A DNA stretch of 64,000 nucleotides from Acephala macrosclerotiorum. Its lineage: Eukaryota > Ascomycota > Leotiomycetes > Helotiales > Mollisiaceae. The stretch is taken from the NCBI GenBank assembly GCA_014904845.1, contig MU119232.1, positions 248,001 to 312,000 of the forward strand, in the 5' to 3' direction. Below the pieces are notes generated by a model that saw only the letters and a program-made list of their open reading frames with translations, was not told where the DNA came from and did not search any database. Made by a program: the position numbers and the translations under genes. This document shows, in pieces, positions 45,725 to 57,834 of this stretch (the stretch's first letter is position 1; the number at the start of each line of letters is the position of its first letter).

Positions 45725-48700
45725 CAGAGTGGCCAATAAGTCAGTCAGTCAGTTAATCAGTTGGCCATTCGGCCAATTGAATGACTGATCAGAAACCGGT
45801 CAACTTACCAGCTTAAATTATCAACTGATCAACTAGCTTATAAACTCAAGGCCAAAAATAATGATATATTATTTTGCAACAAAATTTATTAGACTAGCTT
45901 TAAAAGCCAATTCTATTCTAATCGTACTACGTCTCTGCCAATTGCTTAACGTTTCTTGATGTCACAAAGTCTCTCCCGTAAGACTAGAACTGTATAGAGT
46001 TGTTTACTTAGAAACTGAAAAGAAAACACGCTCGCACTTTGAACTTATCGCAAAGATTGCAAAAAAATCGTACGCTATTTGAACAAACTGAGACCACTTA
46101 GTCTCTCTTTTCAACCAGTACTCAATAGCGCTTTTCTTAATATACTGTAATTCTTTCAAATATATAGTCCATTAGTTTCTCACAACAATTAGCGTTTCGA
46201 TTTTCTTTTTTTCGTTTTTTATAAAGATTAGCATTATTTTATTAAGCAATTCTTCAAAGAAATTGATTTTTTTGAACTGTTAAAAAATAAAAGTTTCAAA
46301 AGGTTCGCGGGATTCTAATACTACGGCTTTTTTGTACTTATCGATTTACAGTTTTTTTATCTTTGTTTTAATAAGTGCAACGTATTTTACTAAATTTGTT
46401 GCTTTCTAATTATCTTCGAAGTACTTTATCTTGAAACGAGAGTATAGAATTATAATTACTATTTACGCGATTAAAAGATCGATTTTATTGTAATATTTTT
46501 TCATTGTATTTTAAGTAAAAATAATAGATTTTTGTATATCGAAATAGAAATAGAATTCGCCGTTTTTAGCGCGTTACTCGAAATTTTTTTAATAATTAAA
46601 CAAAAAATTGAAAGTAAAAAGAATCTCTTATAAAAAATCGTACAAAATTTTATAGACGCTATTTTGTATATTCGCGTTATTTTTTAGATTTTTAGTAATA
46701 CGAAAAAAAAATTTCAAATAATTATAAGTAATTTTTAAAGTTGTTTACTTTTTATCGCTAATATAATTTTACTCGCTAGTTTTTTTATTGAACGATTTTT
46801 TCGATACTCGTAATTTCAAAGTGTAATTATCAAAAATAATTCGAAATTCAAAAGTGCGACGTATTATAACGTAAAACGCGTTTCAACGTATATTATTATT
46901 TAAAACCAATTTTCAAATTTTTTTTATCGCGACGTTATCGTTATCGATTTATTGAAAAATAATAAAAATATCGATACGTTTATTAAAAATTATAACGTAA
47001 ATTATCAAATTATAAAACTTTTTTAATTTTTTATATTGTTTTTATAATTTTCAATATTTACTTTTTTTTATTACTTTGAATTTTTTATTTTAAATAAATT
47101 GATTTTAATCGTAAAAATAAAATTTAATAATAAAATTAAAAACGTAATTAAAATAATAAAAATATCACTTTTTAAAAACGAATAAAATTTTTTTCGTAAA
47201 TTCGATAAATATAGTATTATTATTTGACACATTATTAAAAACGAAATAATTTAAATTGTTTTTATTAATATTAAATCGTTTAAAAAAAAGTAAAAAACGA
47301 TATATTGAATTAAATATTAAAAATACAATATTAATTTGTATATTTAACTTTATTTTTTGCACAAAAAATACTAAAATAATAATATTTCAAGTATTACTAT
47401 ATATTTACTATTGTAAATTATTATAATAAATTCTTATAATCGATATATTGAAATATTATTAAAATATAAAAAAATCGATCGAATATATTAATATTAGTTT
47501 TTTCGTAATCGAAAATCTCGAGAAAATTAATCAATCGTATAATAATAATATTGTATTTATTAATAAAATATATTACAATACTAAAAAATGAAATTTTTTC
47601 GCGTTTCGATTTTTAATTATTAAATAAAATAAATATTTTCGATTTAACGCATTTAAACTTTTTTATAATAATAAATTTAAAGTAGTAAAAATATTTGTAA
47701 ATTTAATTTTTTATTATAAAATAAAATTGTAATATAATAATAATAGTTTTTTTATTAATCAATTTAAACAATTTTAAAAATCGTTAAAACGTAGTTTTTC
47801 GATATTTAATATTATCGAAAATAATTTATTTTACGAATACATTAAAAATTTTTTATTAATAGAATAATATAATTTTTTCGTATAATTTTTCAATAATATT
47901 AAATAATTATATTTTTTTAACGTTTTCGTTTAATTTAATTCTTTAAATATTTTTTTCTTTATTAAAATAATAAACTTTAAAAAGATAAATTTTCGCGTTA
48001 TTAAATATATTCGAATCGAAATAGTACTTTTTGTACTTTAAGAATTCAAGATTATAATAATTTGAATAAATTAATACTAAAAAAAAAAAAAGAAAAAAAA
48101 CGTATTTACAAAGTTTGTATATTTATAATAATGTAAATATTCTTTTTTTCTTTTTTTTGTTATTATTAATTGCGTATTCAAAAAATCAAACTCAAAAAAT
48201 TCGAAGTTTTTTAATTACTTTAACGATAGTATAATTTGATCGCAAACGAATTACAATAATAGACTAATTATCGAATAGAGACTTTTTAGTTTTGTATAGC
48301 GAATAATTATTTGTAAAATTATTCGAAAAAAGTTTGTATAGATCGTAAAAATCGTTATAATAAAGCGTAGAACGTAAGCATTTATCGCGTTAAACTCGAT
48401 TAATATTTTCAAACGACTCGATTCGTATTCGATCGAAAGTATTAATTATAAAAGTCGTAAAATCGAACTCTAATATTGTAATATCGATAATAGAAAGTAT
48501 TGAAAATAGTTCTAATATAATAATAAATAAAATCGTTGATCTTAAAGTAAATCGAGATAAAAATAGTAATAGTATTAATAAAAAGAGAGAGAGAAAGAGA
48601 GAATAGTGTTTCTATTGTATTCTAGTTCGCTTATTTTGGTCAATCAAAGGCCTTTTATTAGGTTTTTTCGATCCGAAATCTTTCTCAGAATGCCAAAAAC

Positions 48701-48895
48701 ACTTTCCAAAAACACCAAAAATCCCACTAAAAGCACTTTAAAATCACGAAATAAAAAGCTATCAATTGATCAGTTAATGATAAGCTGAATTGGTCCTTAA
48801 CTGAATGATTTACAAGATCAAAATGGCCAATTGAATGGCTTATTTAAATCAGTCGTAAGTCAGTTGATCAGTTGGCTGACTTATTGGCCACTCTG
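45725..48895. mobile_element. RIP-like degraded hAT transposon, 3.17 kb
   Basis: Both ends carry the same 20-bp inverted repeat (CAGAGTGGCCAATAAGTCAG). They are flanked by the identical 8-bp AACAGGCT (45717-45724 and 48896-48903), a hAT target duplication. The subterminal ~150 bp contain many GTCAGT/TGATCAGTTGG motifs in both orientations. The interior is overwhelmingly A/T with abundant TCG and TAAT remnants and no frame above ~70 codons, as expected for heavy C-to-T mutation of a once coding element. The size fits an autonomous hAT. Orientation is not determinable. Confidence 0.85.
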
Positions 48896-48903
48896 AACAG
48901 GCT

Positions 48904-49498
48904 CAACTTTATCCGTAGCCTCGCGTTTAGCTATTAGCCTTGGGTACCATTCAATTTGATTTGCGACCCGATGAACAAAAAATTGGCTATCTCGGGTCGG
49001 GCTTCAATAGAGAAAATATGAAATTAGGCGCAATTACTCCGATGTTGAGGAGAAGCGCGCCTGATGAGCTACACGAACCTTGTCACGAGGTTTGGGAAGG
49101 TGATTTTCACGGGACTGCCAGTATCAAAACCGCCGCTCTCCGTTCCAAGTACAAATGCTGTAAGACTCCCCAAGTCCGGTTAATGGATTGGCACATTTTC
49201 GAAGGTGTAGGGTCCTCGTGGGAGATGACTTGCAAGTTAACATTACTCAAGAGCCGAGGTGGAAGAGGAGAAGTACGGACAATAGCAATCGATGTAAAGC
49301 GAGCTGGAGGCTTGCAGATAGAGGAAAATAAATCAAAGAAAACAAGATCAATTCGGTAAAAGGCAAAAGGATATCCCCTCAACCAATCGAGGCAATCCAA
49401 AAGTTGTAAGGGCATTGAAATGGTATCTTCGAAACAAGAAATGCTCACCACTACATCCCACTCAATTGCATCCCACTCCCCCTCCCCTCCCATCTGCC
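48904..49498. other. intergenic after transposon, no gene supported
   Basis: 595 bp. The plus-strand frame from about 48940 lacks an ATG at its beginning and has no motif. Convergent 3' flank of the PAN-like gene. Confidence 0.35.
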
Positions 49499-50343
49499 TC
49501 AAAACGGCAAACTCAACAACACTGCATGCGCAATCTGCGTACTCTGACTTACGGGTACACAACTCCCCTGCTTCAAAAAACAATTCCCCCCATTCGCAGT
49601 GACATTTCCCATATCCACCCTAAATGCCACCGCACCACAAGTGACCCCCGTATAATTATTCCTTGTAAAACTGACACAAGCATCAACACACATATCTAGC
49701 GAGTAAGCCCAAGTAGCGACTAGATCGTGGGATTCGCAGTCTTGGCCGCAAGTTATTTGGTATCTGTAGAAGTTGCCGGTGGGAGGGTAGGCGGAGTCGA
49801 CGGTAGTGGAGTCGATGGCTGGGCAGTCGAGTGCTACTGTTATGCCGGTGGGGGCGACGAAGGGGGTTGCGAATGTGGAGGTGCTGGAGGAGGATGGGGT
49901 GGATGGGGTGGATGAGGAAGAGCCTGATGTTTGGCTTAGAGCTGAGGTGGTCGTCGGTGAGGGGCAAGAGCTGGAGAGTTGAGGTTGGATATGCTTTTGA
50001 AGGCTTGCGACTGGGATGCTCAAACTTACCTGGAAGTGTTTCTTGTCCCAAGCACGGCACCAACGACTATTGCTGCCGCAGTTGCAGCTAGAAACATGAA
50101 TGACAGAACTAGTGTCGTTTTCCTCAATCCAAATATTGTTCCTGCCGTTGCAGGCCTCGAGCTTCCATCTGCGCATGGGTATGTTGTCCCTGTATACTCT
50201 TTCGTTGTATTACCATCCCACTGTGGTGATTGTTGAGCATGGTCTGAATACGGCGGTGATGCGCTTTGAGGAAGCGCCTCTGGGGCAGTGTGGTTTGGCA
50301 TTGCTTGGAGGCCTTCTGAGTCTGTTCCAACGTGTTGTGACAT
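49499..50343 (-). CDS. type II membrane glycoprotein with PAN/Apple-like domain
   Basis: Two exons (50343-50030, 49970-49499) join as AG|C and give 261 aa. A cytoplasmic N terminus of ~75 residues (Pro/Gln/Ser-rich) precedes one TM segment (TTLVLSFMFLAATAAAIVVGAVLG). A Ser/Thr-rich, probably O-glycosylated stalk follows (TSGSSSSTPSTPSSSSTSTF). The outer domain of about 110 residues has paired cysteines: DCPAID, ITCGQDCESHD, MCVDACVSF, VTCGAVAF and NCFLKQGSC. It also carries N-glycosylation sequons (NYTG, NVTA). The pattern is that of fungal PAN/Apple-like surface proteins. Likely role: cell-surface adhesion or carbohydrate/protein binding. The partner is unknown. Confidence 0.75.
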
Positions 50344-50709
50344 TATGAAAGAGGCAAAATGGGAGAATCCGGACTGGCCGCAGCCTTGTCCTCAACGACC
50401 ACGAAACGCGATTTCAAGAACCCTCAAATATTGCTGAAGAGGAATTGATTATTAGACGGTGTAAATCAAATACGGCTCGCTTTATGAGCAACAAGACGAG
50501 AGATACAGATCTGACGTCTGACGAGCAATTCCGCCTGGCAAAATCGAAGCAAGACTTTTGAACTCGAGAAAGATGGATGATGCTGTTGACAGCGTGTTTA
50601 GAGCACTGCGCCCACTTGAGCTAGGTTGTATCTGGGAAACAGCTTGTCGAGGAGGATCGACGGATAGGAGCAACTTTCTTTTCATAGGTACCTTCCAGGT
50701 TTCTGGGCC
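50344..50709. other. upstream region of PAN-like gene
   Basis: 366 bp up to the first MITE. Nothing else recognised. Confidence 0.35.
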
Positions 50710-51262
50710 TTACGAACCGGGTTTCATGGGTCTGTGCATCAGGGCATTTTTTCGGCTCTAGCGAGTTCTTTTTTTGCTTATATACTTTGAAAGTTACGAT
50801 TATTACTTTTAAAGTTTGCAAGTACCGTTAATAAATATTACTTAATATTTCGGCTTTAAGTTTCATTTTAGATAAATTATATACGCATTTATTAAACCTT
50901 TATTACTCGAGAATTTATTCACTATTTTCTTCGAAAACATCCCGATCGCATAGACCCGTGAAACCCAGCTCGTTACGAGCCTGGGATCATAAGTCTGTGT
51001 TTTCCAGGCATTTTTCGGGGCATTTTTAAGCGACGAAAACTAAACTCGACGACTTTACTTTAAAAGTATAAAATACGCACAAATCAGAATTATTTGAACT
51101 TATATTATGATATTTATAAAAAGCTATAGTGAGTTTATAAAGCAAATTTGAGTTAATTTAGTTTCGTGATTAAAAATCGAAATTTAGTTTCAGCGCTCAT
51201 TTATTAGCGAGAAGGCCCGAAGAGCCCTGTAAAACACAGACTTATGATCCCAGGCTCGTTAG
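50710..51262. repeat. two adjacent MITE copies sharing a border
   Basis: Copy 1 (about 50710-50975) has ends TACGAACCGGGTTTCATGGG and, inverted, TAACGAGCTGGGTTTCACGGG. Copy 2 (about 50971-51262) has ends ACGAGCCTGGGATCATAAGT and its inverted match at 51240-51258. The family motif GTCTGTG...GGGCATTTTT occurs inside the arms of both. The copies abut or overlap at 50971-50975 (CGTTA), and their cores are AT-rich. This suggests insertion of one beside or into the end of the other, followed by C-to-T divergence. Confidence 0.6.
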
Positions 51263-51896
51263 GCTTGTTCCTGCTCAGCGGCTCAGGGGGTGGTATCACA
51301 CGAAGTCACCAATCATTGAGCCTTGTTCACAATTTCGAGCCAATCATACATGCCTCAAGGGTTTGATAAAGACATGCGCCTCAGCCTTGCAGGCGAAGTG
51401 AACCACCCCGCGAGGCGCGCGACAATAAGCTGGGGTCGGAAAGGTTCATCTAAAGTCCAAATCGACCATCGGAAACACGAGAACCGACCTCCTGAAAGTC
51501 TTGGCGGGGTCTTAGCGGTTCTCGGCGTGGAATTCCAAAATTCATGAGGCATTTTTCTTTCCCAAACCAGCAAGAAGACCTTGAGATGAATATTTAACGG
51601 GTTTTTATTGTGGTCTGGGCGAATGCAGGTATTCCAAGAGAGCGTTTTTTCAGCCAGAAATCCTACTGATTAGAGTGGAAACCGAAGACGCACGAGATTT
51701 TGGCCCTCAACACCTGACACATCAGCCCTGCAAGATAGATGGACCCCAAGATCCAATTTAGATTGGTAGGATGATAAGGAATAGATTACTAATTGAAAGG
51801 CCCTTGATGAAGGGATTATGAGGTTGTCGGCCATGTAAGTTGTGATCCCGGACCAGAGGCATGGAAGGAGTCCTGAGAAGCAGGTCGGCTCCGTGA
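51263..51896. other. intergenic, 3' flank of Zn2Cys6 gene
   Basis: 634 bp with no supported gene. A minus frame at 51670-51939 overlaps the end of the regulator gene and is a shadow. Confidence 0.35.
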
Positions 51897-54167
51897 TCAT
51901 GGCCCTTGAGCATCTGGAAAGAAGTTCAACATATCCCAAATTGGATTTATCATGAAGCCTTGAGACCCTTCTACTTCGCTAGGCTCAAATGAGAACGGTA
52001 TAGCAGCAGCCTCCGAATTTGTAGCGTCGACTTGGCCTTGCTTGTCCAATTCGTGCAGCTTTTGCAATATAATATTACCCTGAAGATACGGACCGTGAGT
52101 TGGATTAATCGCGACTTCCTTTATGAATATGGCAATCTCTTCCACTGTAGCCAGGAAACGACCGGTGTCTTGCACGACTGTGGGATACAACTTGCAGGCT
52201 TCGACACTGAACAAGCAGGAGAATGAGATCATGACGAAGCCAAAGTCACCAGTGTACCGAGCTCCATCTCGTTCCGCTGGTCCTGCAGTCAAGAGAAGCT
52301 CACAGAAATGATGGGCTGCTTGAACGCTGTTGTTGAGCCTGAATTGTTGATCCTGATCCATGTGTGGACGGCCGATGCTGAGACTTCGAATTACGTAGGT
52401 GCTTAAGCAGAACCGTGTGAAGCGGTAATGAAAATTCATCCCGACACCAAGTGGTTCTGAACATCATCAGAGCTAGAAAACATCAGAACAACTTTTGACG
52501 ACTCACCGATATGAATAGCTGTTCCCCATTTCTGACTCCAATTGGTCAGAGCTTTGTCAATGGCTACGTCGAGAGTCCTCAATGCTTCTGAGTCCAGATG
52601 GCCCGCGGCATTCTCTGAGGGATCTGGAGGACACCACTATTCCGCAAGCCCTGGTGAGTGTGCATTGCTGATCTGGGAGAATCAGTATTTGCTTTACCTA
52701 TAAATATCGACTGGGACGTGAGTTTGCCCAGCTTACTCGATCCCAAAGTATACATAGCTCGACTTCGGAAAGAATTTGACGCAGTCCAGAGCCGATTTCT
52801 ATGTTCTCGAGGAGGGTGGGAGCGGTCCGTATCGTGGCGTCAATTCTGATGCTCGGAGGAGTTCCGGCAACTACAGAGAAATGATTGGACGTGTTAAAAA
52901 GCCAAAGCCAATACATATAAAGCTTGAAATCCAAGGTTGAGGAGATATTGGGTTTCTTAGTACGTATCAAGGTTCTCAGTCCTGCTATTGACCGATGAAC
53001 ACAGACATGGAGAGCGTGACTTTCCACGAAGGCTTTAATGGTTCGATGGGAGATATCCGAGAACTTTTCTTGTGTCGACGGCTCGTTGGTGACTGTGGTT
53101 CGATACGCGTAGAGCACTGACAGGGCTTGCAGTATGGTCCATTTTTCGTCTTCGGTCTGAGGACGGAAATTGCGATCATGTAAAATGGCGGAATTGGAAG
53201 GAAAAAGCTTGCTTCTCATTCGATCACCTCCGGGAACGTATTTTGCTGCAACATAGCATATACAAAGAGCTAATGTCCTCTTTTGAGAAATCACTTCCAA
53301 TGTATTTCTTAAGTCATGAGGATCAGTGACGGGGATGAAGTGGAGCATTCGACCCCGGAAGCTGAGTTGCGAGATCAGCATTGCGAAAGAGATTCGAAGA
53401 AAATTGACTTACATATCAATGAGCTGAATCATGTCTCGCTCTGAGAGAGGATCGCTAGTTGAAATTGAAGTTTGACCATCCTGAACACTGCCTTGAGGTG
53501 GAGAGGTGTATGAGGTCTCGATTCTCCTTCGTTTCGGAGCACGTAGTCCGCCGGAATGTTCTGGCGTATGGTGTGCTTAGTCGAAGACAGTATTGTAAGG
53601 CGTCGTGGTGTATATCGAGGGCAAAGCCGATTCGTCCTTCTCCGTAAATGTTCCGTTTATGGGAAAGAAGTTTCGGGAGACGGCAGCTCCATAGCCTGCA
53701 GAAGTGGAGTTAGCAGCTTACTTGCAGCTCAGCAGAAACTGAATGAATGAGAGTGACGACAAATCGCAAAGTCAAACTTGGAAAATGAGCATGAGAGGAA
53801 ATAGTGAAGAATAGGAATAAACCTTCATCCGTACGCCAGACTTGATTTGCGTGTCCATTTAGCGGTGCTGAGCCACCATACGAAGGATTACTATCTGTGA
53901 CATTCCGCTGATGGCCAAGATTTTGATGACTGATATCTGGTCGAAACCCATTCGAGTTATCAGGGGCTTGAGTGCGGTCCGATTTCTGGACAATGCATTC
54001 CCGACCGGCTTTGGCGCAGCGCGCACATGGTGGGTTGTCGGAGCCCACGCATTTCATCTGCTAAGGTTAGTACTGTATGTCAATAGAGGATATATTAATG
54101 CCTTAAGCCGGCGGCAGCTCATGCAAGCCACTGAGGTAATGCCTGCAGCAGGACCGGCGCCCTCCAT
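51897..54167 (-). CDS. Zn2Cys6 transcription factor with in-frame stop
   Basis: Six exons (54167-54102, 54057-53823, 53695-53413, 53361-52737, 52636-52507, 52456-51897) add to 633 codons in phase. The zinc cluster ACMSCRRLK joined to MKCVGSDNPPCARCAKAGREC gives the Cys pattern x2, x6, x6, x2, x6. It forms only if a 44-nt intron (54101-54058) with a GC donor is removed. That intron has a perfect TACTAAC branch and a CAG acceptor. Next come a basic patch (APKRRR), the middle homology region (DMIQLID..., TLEVISQKRTLALCICYVAAKY) and a C-terminal NPIWDMLNFFPD element. A TAA at 53577-53579 (codon 140) breaks exon 3 between YNTVFD and AHHTPEH. CAA to TAA is the simplest origin. The predicted product is then only the DNA-binding end. 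Probably inactive, or a pseudogene in this strain. Confidence 0.65.
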
Positions 54168-54369
54168 ACTGATGTTACGATGTTGTCGGTCGATTCGAGG
54201 ATGTCGCCGAGATGTCCGGCCCGAAGAAAGACAGCCAACGCGATGGCGCGTGACTGTCGTACGACGCGACTAAACGCGTCGCCCTCGTCTCTCCTCTCAA
54301 GTTCCGACTTGCTCCGAACTTCCAAAACCACATCGAACCCCATCCATTGCTCCCACCGTAATACGAACA

Positions 54370-54957
54370 ATGGACGCCTTCGTCGCAAGAAAACGACCTG
54401 CATCTGCCATCGAAATCACCGACAAAAACCTTCCCATTCTCCCCTTCTCTCTTCACGAACCTTCCTCACCTCCTGCGATGAAAACCAAGATAGCTTTACG
54501 ACCGACAAGCAATGGCTCAGAGAAAGCCCCTCGAAGAAGAAGGCTTCTGCTGGGGAAAAGTCCCGCGGGAGCTGGGTCGTTGCTCGTTGAACAAGAAGGA
54601 CTTGGGGATGGGATCAAGGAATGCTTGGCTCTGGAGAAATATGAGGTGCGGAGAATGAGTTTCCGGATGAGAACATGCAAATTTCACGAGGGGAATATGG
54701 ACACTAACTGCTCTGTGTGTCTGGCAGATGGATATGGACGTTCAATTCTTCATATCTTTGGCGACAAGGCCTCCAGATTTAACCAGCCGGTATGTTCTCT
54801 CGGCCTCCAATTGTTTCACCTAATTCTGATCATTCGCAGAATACGACGAGAATACCCAAGTCGTGGTGGTGGCAGAGCTCGGGAACAAAGATGCTGGCGA
54901 GTTATTCGGAGTCTCGAAAATCAAGAACGGGAATCGATTTACCACAGCTCATTTAGG
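54370..54957 (+). CDS. hypothetical protein, structure uncertain
   Basis: A frame opens with ATG at 54370 (MDAFVARKRPASAIEITD, a basic, low-complexity start reminiscent of nuclear proteins). It runs to about 54789, where GTATGT...CATTCGCAG could be an intron. Downstream, one frame gives a plausible-looking stretch (ENTQVVVVAELGNKDAGELFGV) but does not match the phase of the donor. It is divergent to the Zn2Cys6 gene with ~200 bp between starts. No family is recognised, and the gene may be partial or degraded. Confidence 0.35.
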
Positions 54958-55167
54958 GAGGATGTGCGCGGTATTATATCCCAAGAAGGTCGCAACAGCT
55001 TGGATATCCGTATGATTGTCTACGGAAGAATACGAGAGATCGCGGAAGGTATTGATTCGTTGAAGTCGACACCGAGACCACTCTGCCATTCCTATTCCCA
55101 CCGAATCCTCCTCTCAACCCTCGCCCGGAGCCGGCTTGTTAATCGCAAGAATACGCTTATGTTCTCT

Positions 55168-56838
55168 TCAAGTCCACACCCCCCACGAGCCGAACACTGC
55201 GAGTGTTACAGGAATTGTTACGAGCCAGTACACCCAGAACTTAGGAGAGACAACTATGCTACCCCCAACCTCGGATTGGAAGAATGACCCCATGCTCAAG
55301 ATTGCCTTTTTCATAATGGTCAGCTTCAATGTCACAAGTCTTGACGGCGGTGTGTAAATGGATCTTACCGCCACGGCTGTTCCGGGGAGAAAAGCCATGC
55401 TGAGAGCAGCAATGGTCTTCATGGCAGCGCTGTCTAATTGCGTGTATTCTGCGATCTGTTTCGATTGCTCGGATATTGATTTCATTGCTTTGCTGTCGTT
55501 TCTTGTGTCTTCTGCAATGCGATTGGAGCTCTCTGCCATCATTTTGGAGCTTTTGCTGTCTTCTCGTTGCATTATGTTGTAAAGCTAGCGCAGTTTTCAG
55601 TCGTCCTATTCTCGTGGTGACATCTATTTCAAAGCTGATTATACGTACCACTTGTAATTGCATGCTCAAGCGCTCTCTCATACGCGTTCTCACATCGATC
55701 TCACCGTTCACCGTTGTCACCCATGCAGCTACTAGGGCTTGAATGTCCTTATGGCTTCTTCGAATAGTGTCCATTCGAGAGTCTGTTACTATATCGGAGA
55801 TCCTATCCAGTGCTTCCTGCAGATTTACAGCAGAGACGGCAACGAATCTTGTGAGGCTGTTGTTTATGACGTTGTGGTTCTCCACGATAAATTCATGGGC
55901 CTTGTTGATGTCCGACAAAAATGTCGGGTTTTTTGCTGGATCAGATACAGGTCTGACGACCCTCTTCATCTCATAAAACCCGTCATATAGATCATTGTTT
56001 TCATATGCCAAGCGTGTGACCCAGACTCTGAAAAATATGGTTGGCAGGAGAAGTGGGTGTGAGATGTCTGCCAACGCACCCTTCAGTGCTTTGATCATCC
56101 ATTTGTTCAAATTGTCTGCATCATACACAAGGAGTGCAAGTGTAACTCCAGTCTTAGCATTGACCGAGATCGCCATGGTGCTGAATGCATCAGGACCGGG
56201 GCTTTGAAACACCATACCTAATTATCAATCAGATAGATATTTGGTATTTCAGATCTTCTACTTGCGTGTGTATTCGTCTTCCGATGTTGGATACGATATA
56301 TAAAGAGGCGTATACATGTTTCTGCTGAGAAGGTATAAAGATTCAGGTAACAGGCCTAAAGTGTTTGACATGTGATCGAAAACGTCTCTTGCAAATGGGA
56401 TCGTTCGGTTTCCCATCTCATTCGATATTGGCCATTCATGGTAGCTTATTCAATTACAATCATCTACTTTTATTCGAAGGAGATGGTGAGGGGAGTAGTG
56501 ACCGGTGTATACTAACAGAAGGCGGAGATGGCATGTCTCTAGATCGTTACGTTGTGGTTCATATGGCCCCTACCGGGCGGTATCAGCAAAAACCCAGTTA
56601 TAGGAATCCTCAAATGATGTACGGTCTGATCAACCCATGATGTTACTTCATTCGGCGTCAATTCAGACTCCCGTAAAATTGGACTGTTGCTCTGATCACG
56701 CCCGTCAAATACTGAGCAGTTCACCGAAATCGTTGAGCGTACTGCTGACCATATCTCCAAAACTTTGCAATTACGAGGCTGAAATTTTAGCTCGGATTCA
56801 GTTACGCTGTCTCTAAAGTACGAGCGTAGCGACGACAT
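55168..56838 (-). CDS. CorA-like Mg2+ transporter-type protein
   Basis: The C-terminal half is clear. A long coil (AHEFIVENHNVINNSLTRFV, then MRERLSMQLQV) joins across an intron to LYNIMQREDSKSSKMMAESS and AAMKTIAALSMAFLPGTAVA. After another intron (GTAAGA...AAAAG) come VVSPKFWVYWLVTIPVTLAV and a short tail. This is the layout of mould CorA-like proteins: a coiled arm, then two TM segments. The GMN motif of true CorA is not seen. N-terminal exons are less certain: 56838-56551 (MSSLRSYFRDSV...) and about 56416-56270 (NRTIPFARDVFDHMSNTLGL). The splice into the block starting near 56215 is not in clean phase. These proteins often stand near HET/NLR genes. Metal transport is unproven. Confidence 0.65.
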
Positions 56839-57834
56839 CGTGAAGAATTGGGATGGCCAGTTCGTAGCCTATTCCACTCGGCAATCTATATCTATCAACT
56901 CGAAGTTTGAATCAAGTTAATCAGGAGGTTGCGACGCTATAAGATATTGTCTCGGTCTCCCATTGCTTAGCTGAGTCTGCCCGAGAATAAACCTTGTGGC
57001 GCAGGCTTTGAGTAATCCAAGCCAAAAGGCGCCACATATTCCTTAGGCTTTCCGACCTCCGCCCCTTCAGCCCGCCAAAAACGCCCATACCTCTCACCTC
57101 CAAAACTTCGATATTGTATCAAAATAGAATCCTACGACATGACCTCTCTTGAACGAAGCTCGCCGCTCAGGACGCAGTCAGCCATTCAGAAGCGAACATT
57201 CCAGCCACACGGGCGCAATGCAAAGGCGGATATTGCGGCTTGTCAGCATTGCTGGGGGATTGAAAATGTTGACAATCTATGACTCTGTGACGGAAGAGAT
57301 GTCTTCGAATTCATTATCCTGCTTCATGATGTTTCGCCTAAAATCCGCCTTGCGATTCTCGGTCTTTGCACTCAGTTCCTTCGCCTCGTCGGATGTTGGA
57401 GAGCCTCGCGAAGGGAAGAACTAGAAGATCATTTGTCAGCTTGGGTGCTTCCGAGGTCCGGTCCTCCGCCTTTGATGCCCGGCTATCGCTGTGCGGAGGT
57501 ACCAAATGACGGAATCATTATCGAATTTCTTCATCTAAAACACCGCCATAGACCGCATGCCATCAAGTGCCATTGACGAAATTGCAGAAGCTCATTCGTT
57601 GGGTGACCTCTTTCTCCCCGCTTGCAGAGAGAGGGGCAGCATTGCGATTGCACTTCCAATCTTGCACAATTCTCGATTTGATCTGACAACTTGTCTCCAT
57701 ATATTGTACTTGTCGGCCACCATCTTACGCAAGCACCAGCAATAATTCTCGGCATTAGCTTTCTCACGGCCACTTCGTGCTACACTCGAATAGAGGAACA
57801 ACTTCGAGCATAATTGGAATCGAAACCATTCATC
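56839..57834. other. divergent intergenic region, no gene supported
   Basis: About 1 kb between the CorA-like gene and the SDR. Short frames on both strands lack motifs. No repeat was noticed. Confidence 0.35.

Noticed and set aside
47165..47362. Open frames inside the AT-rich transposon
   Set aside because: Composition-driven frames of Asn/Ile/Phe/Lys. No transposase similarity is visible.
48940..49359. 139-codon plus-strand frame after the transposon
   Set aside because: It opens at TTG, has low-complexity charged sequence, and is probably the 3' flank of the opposite gene.
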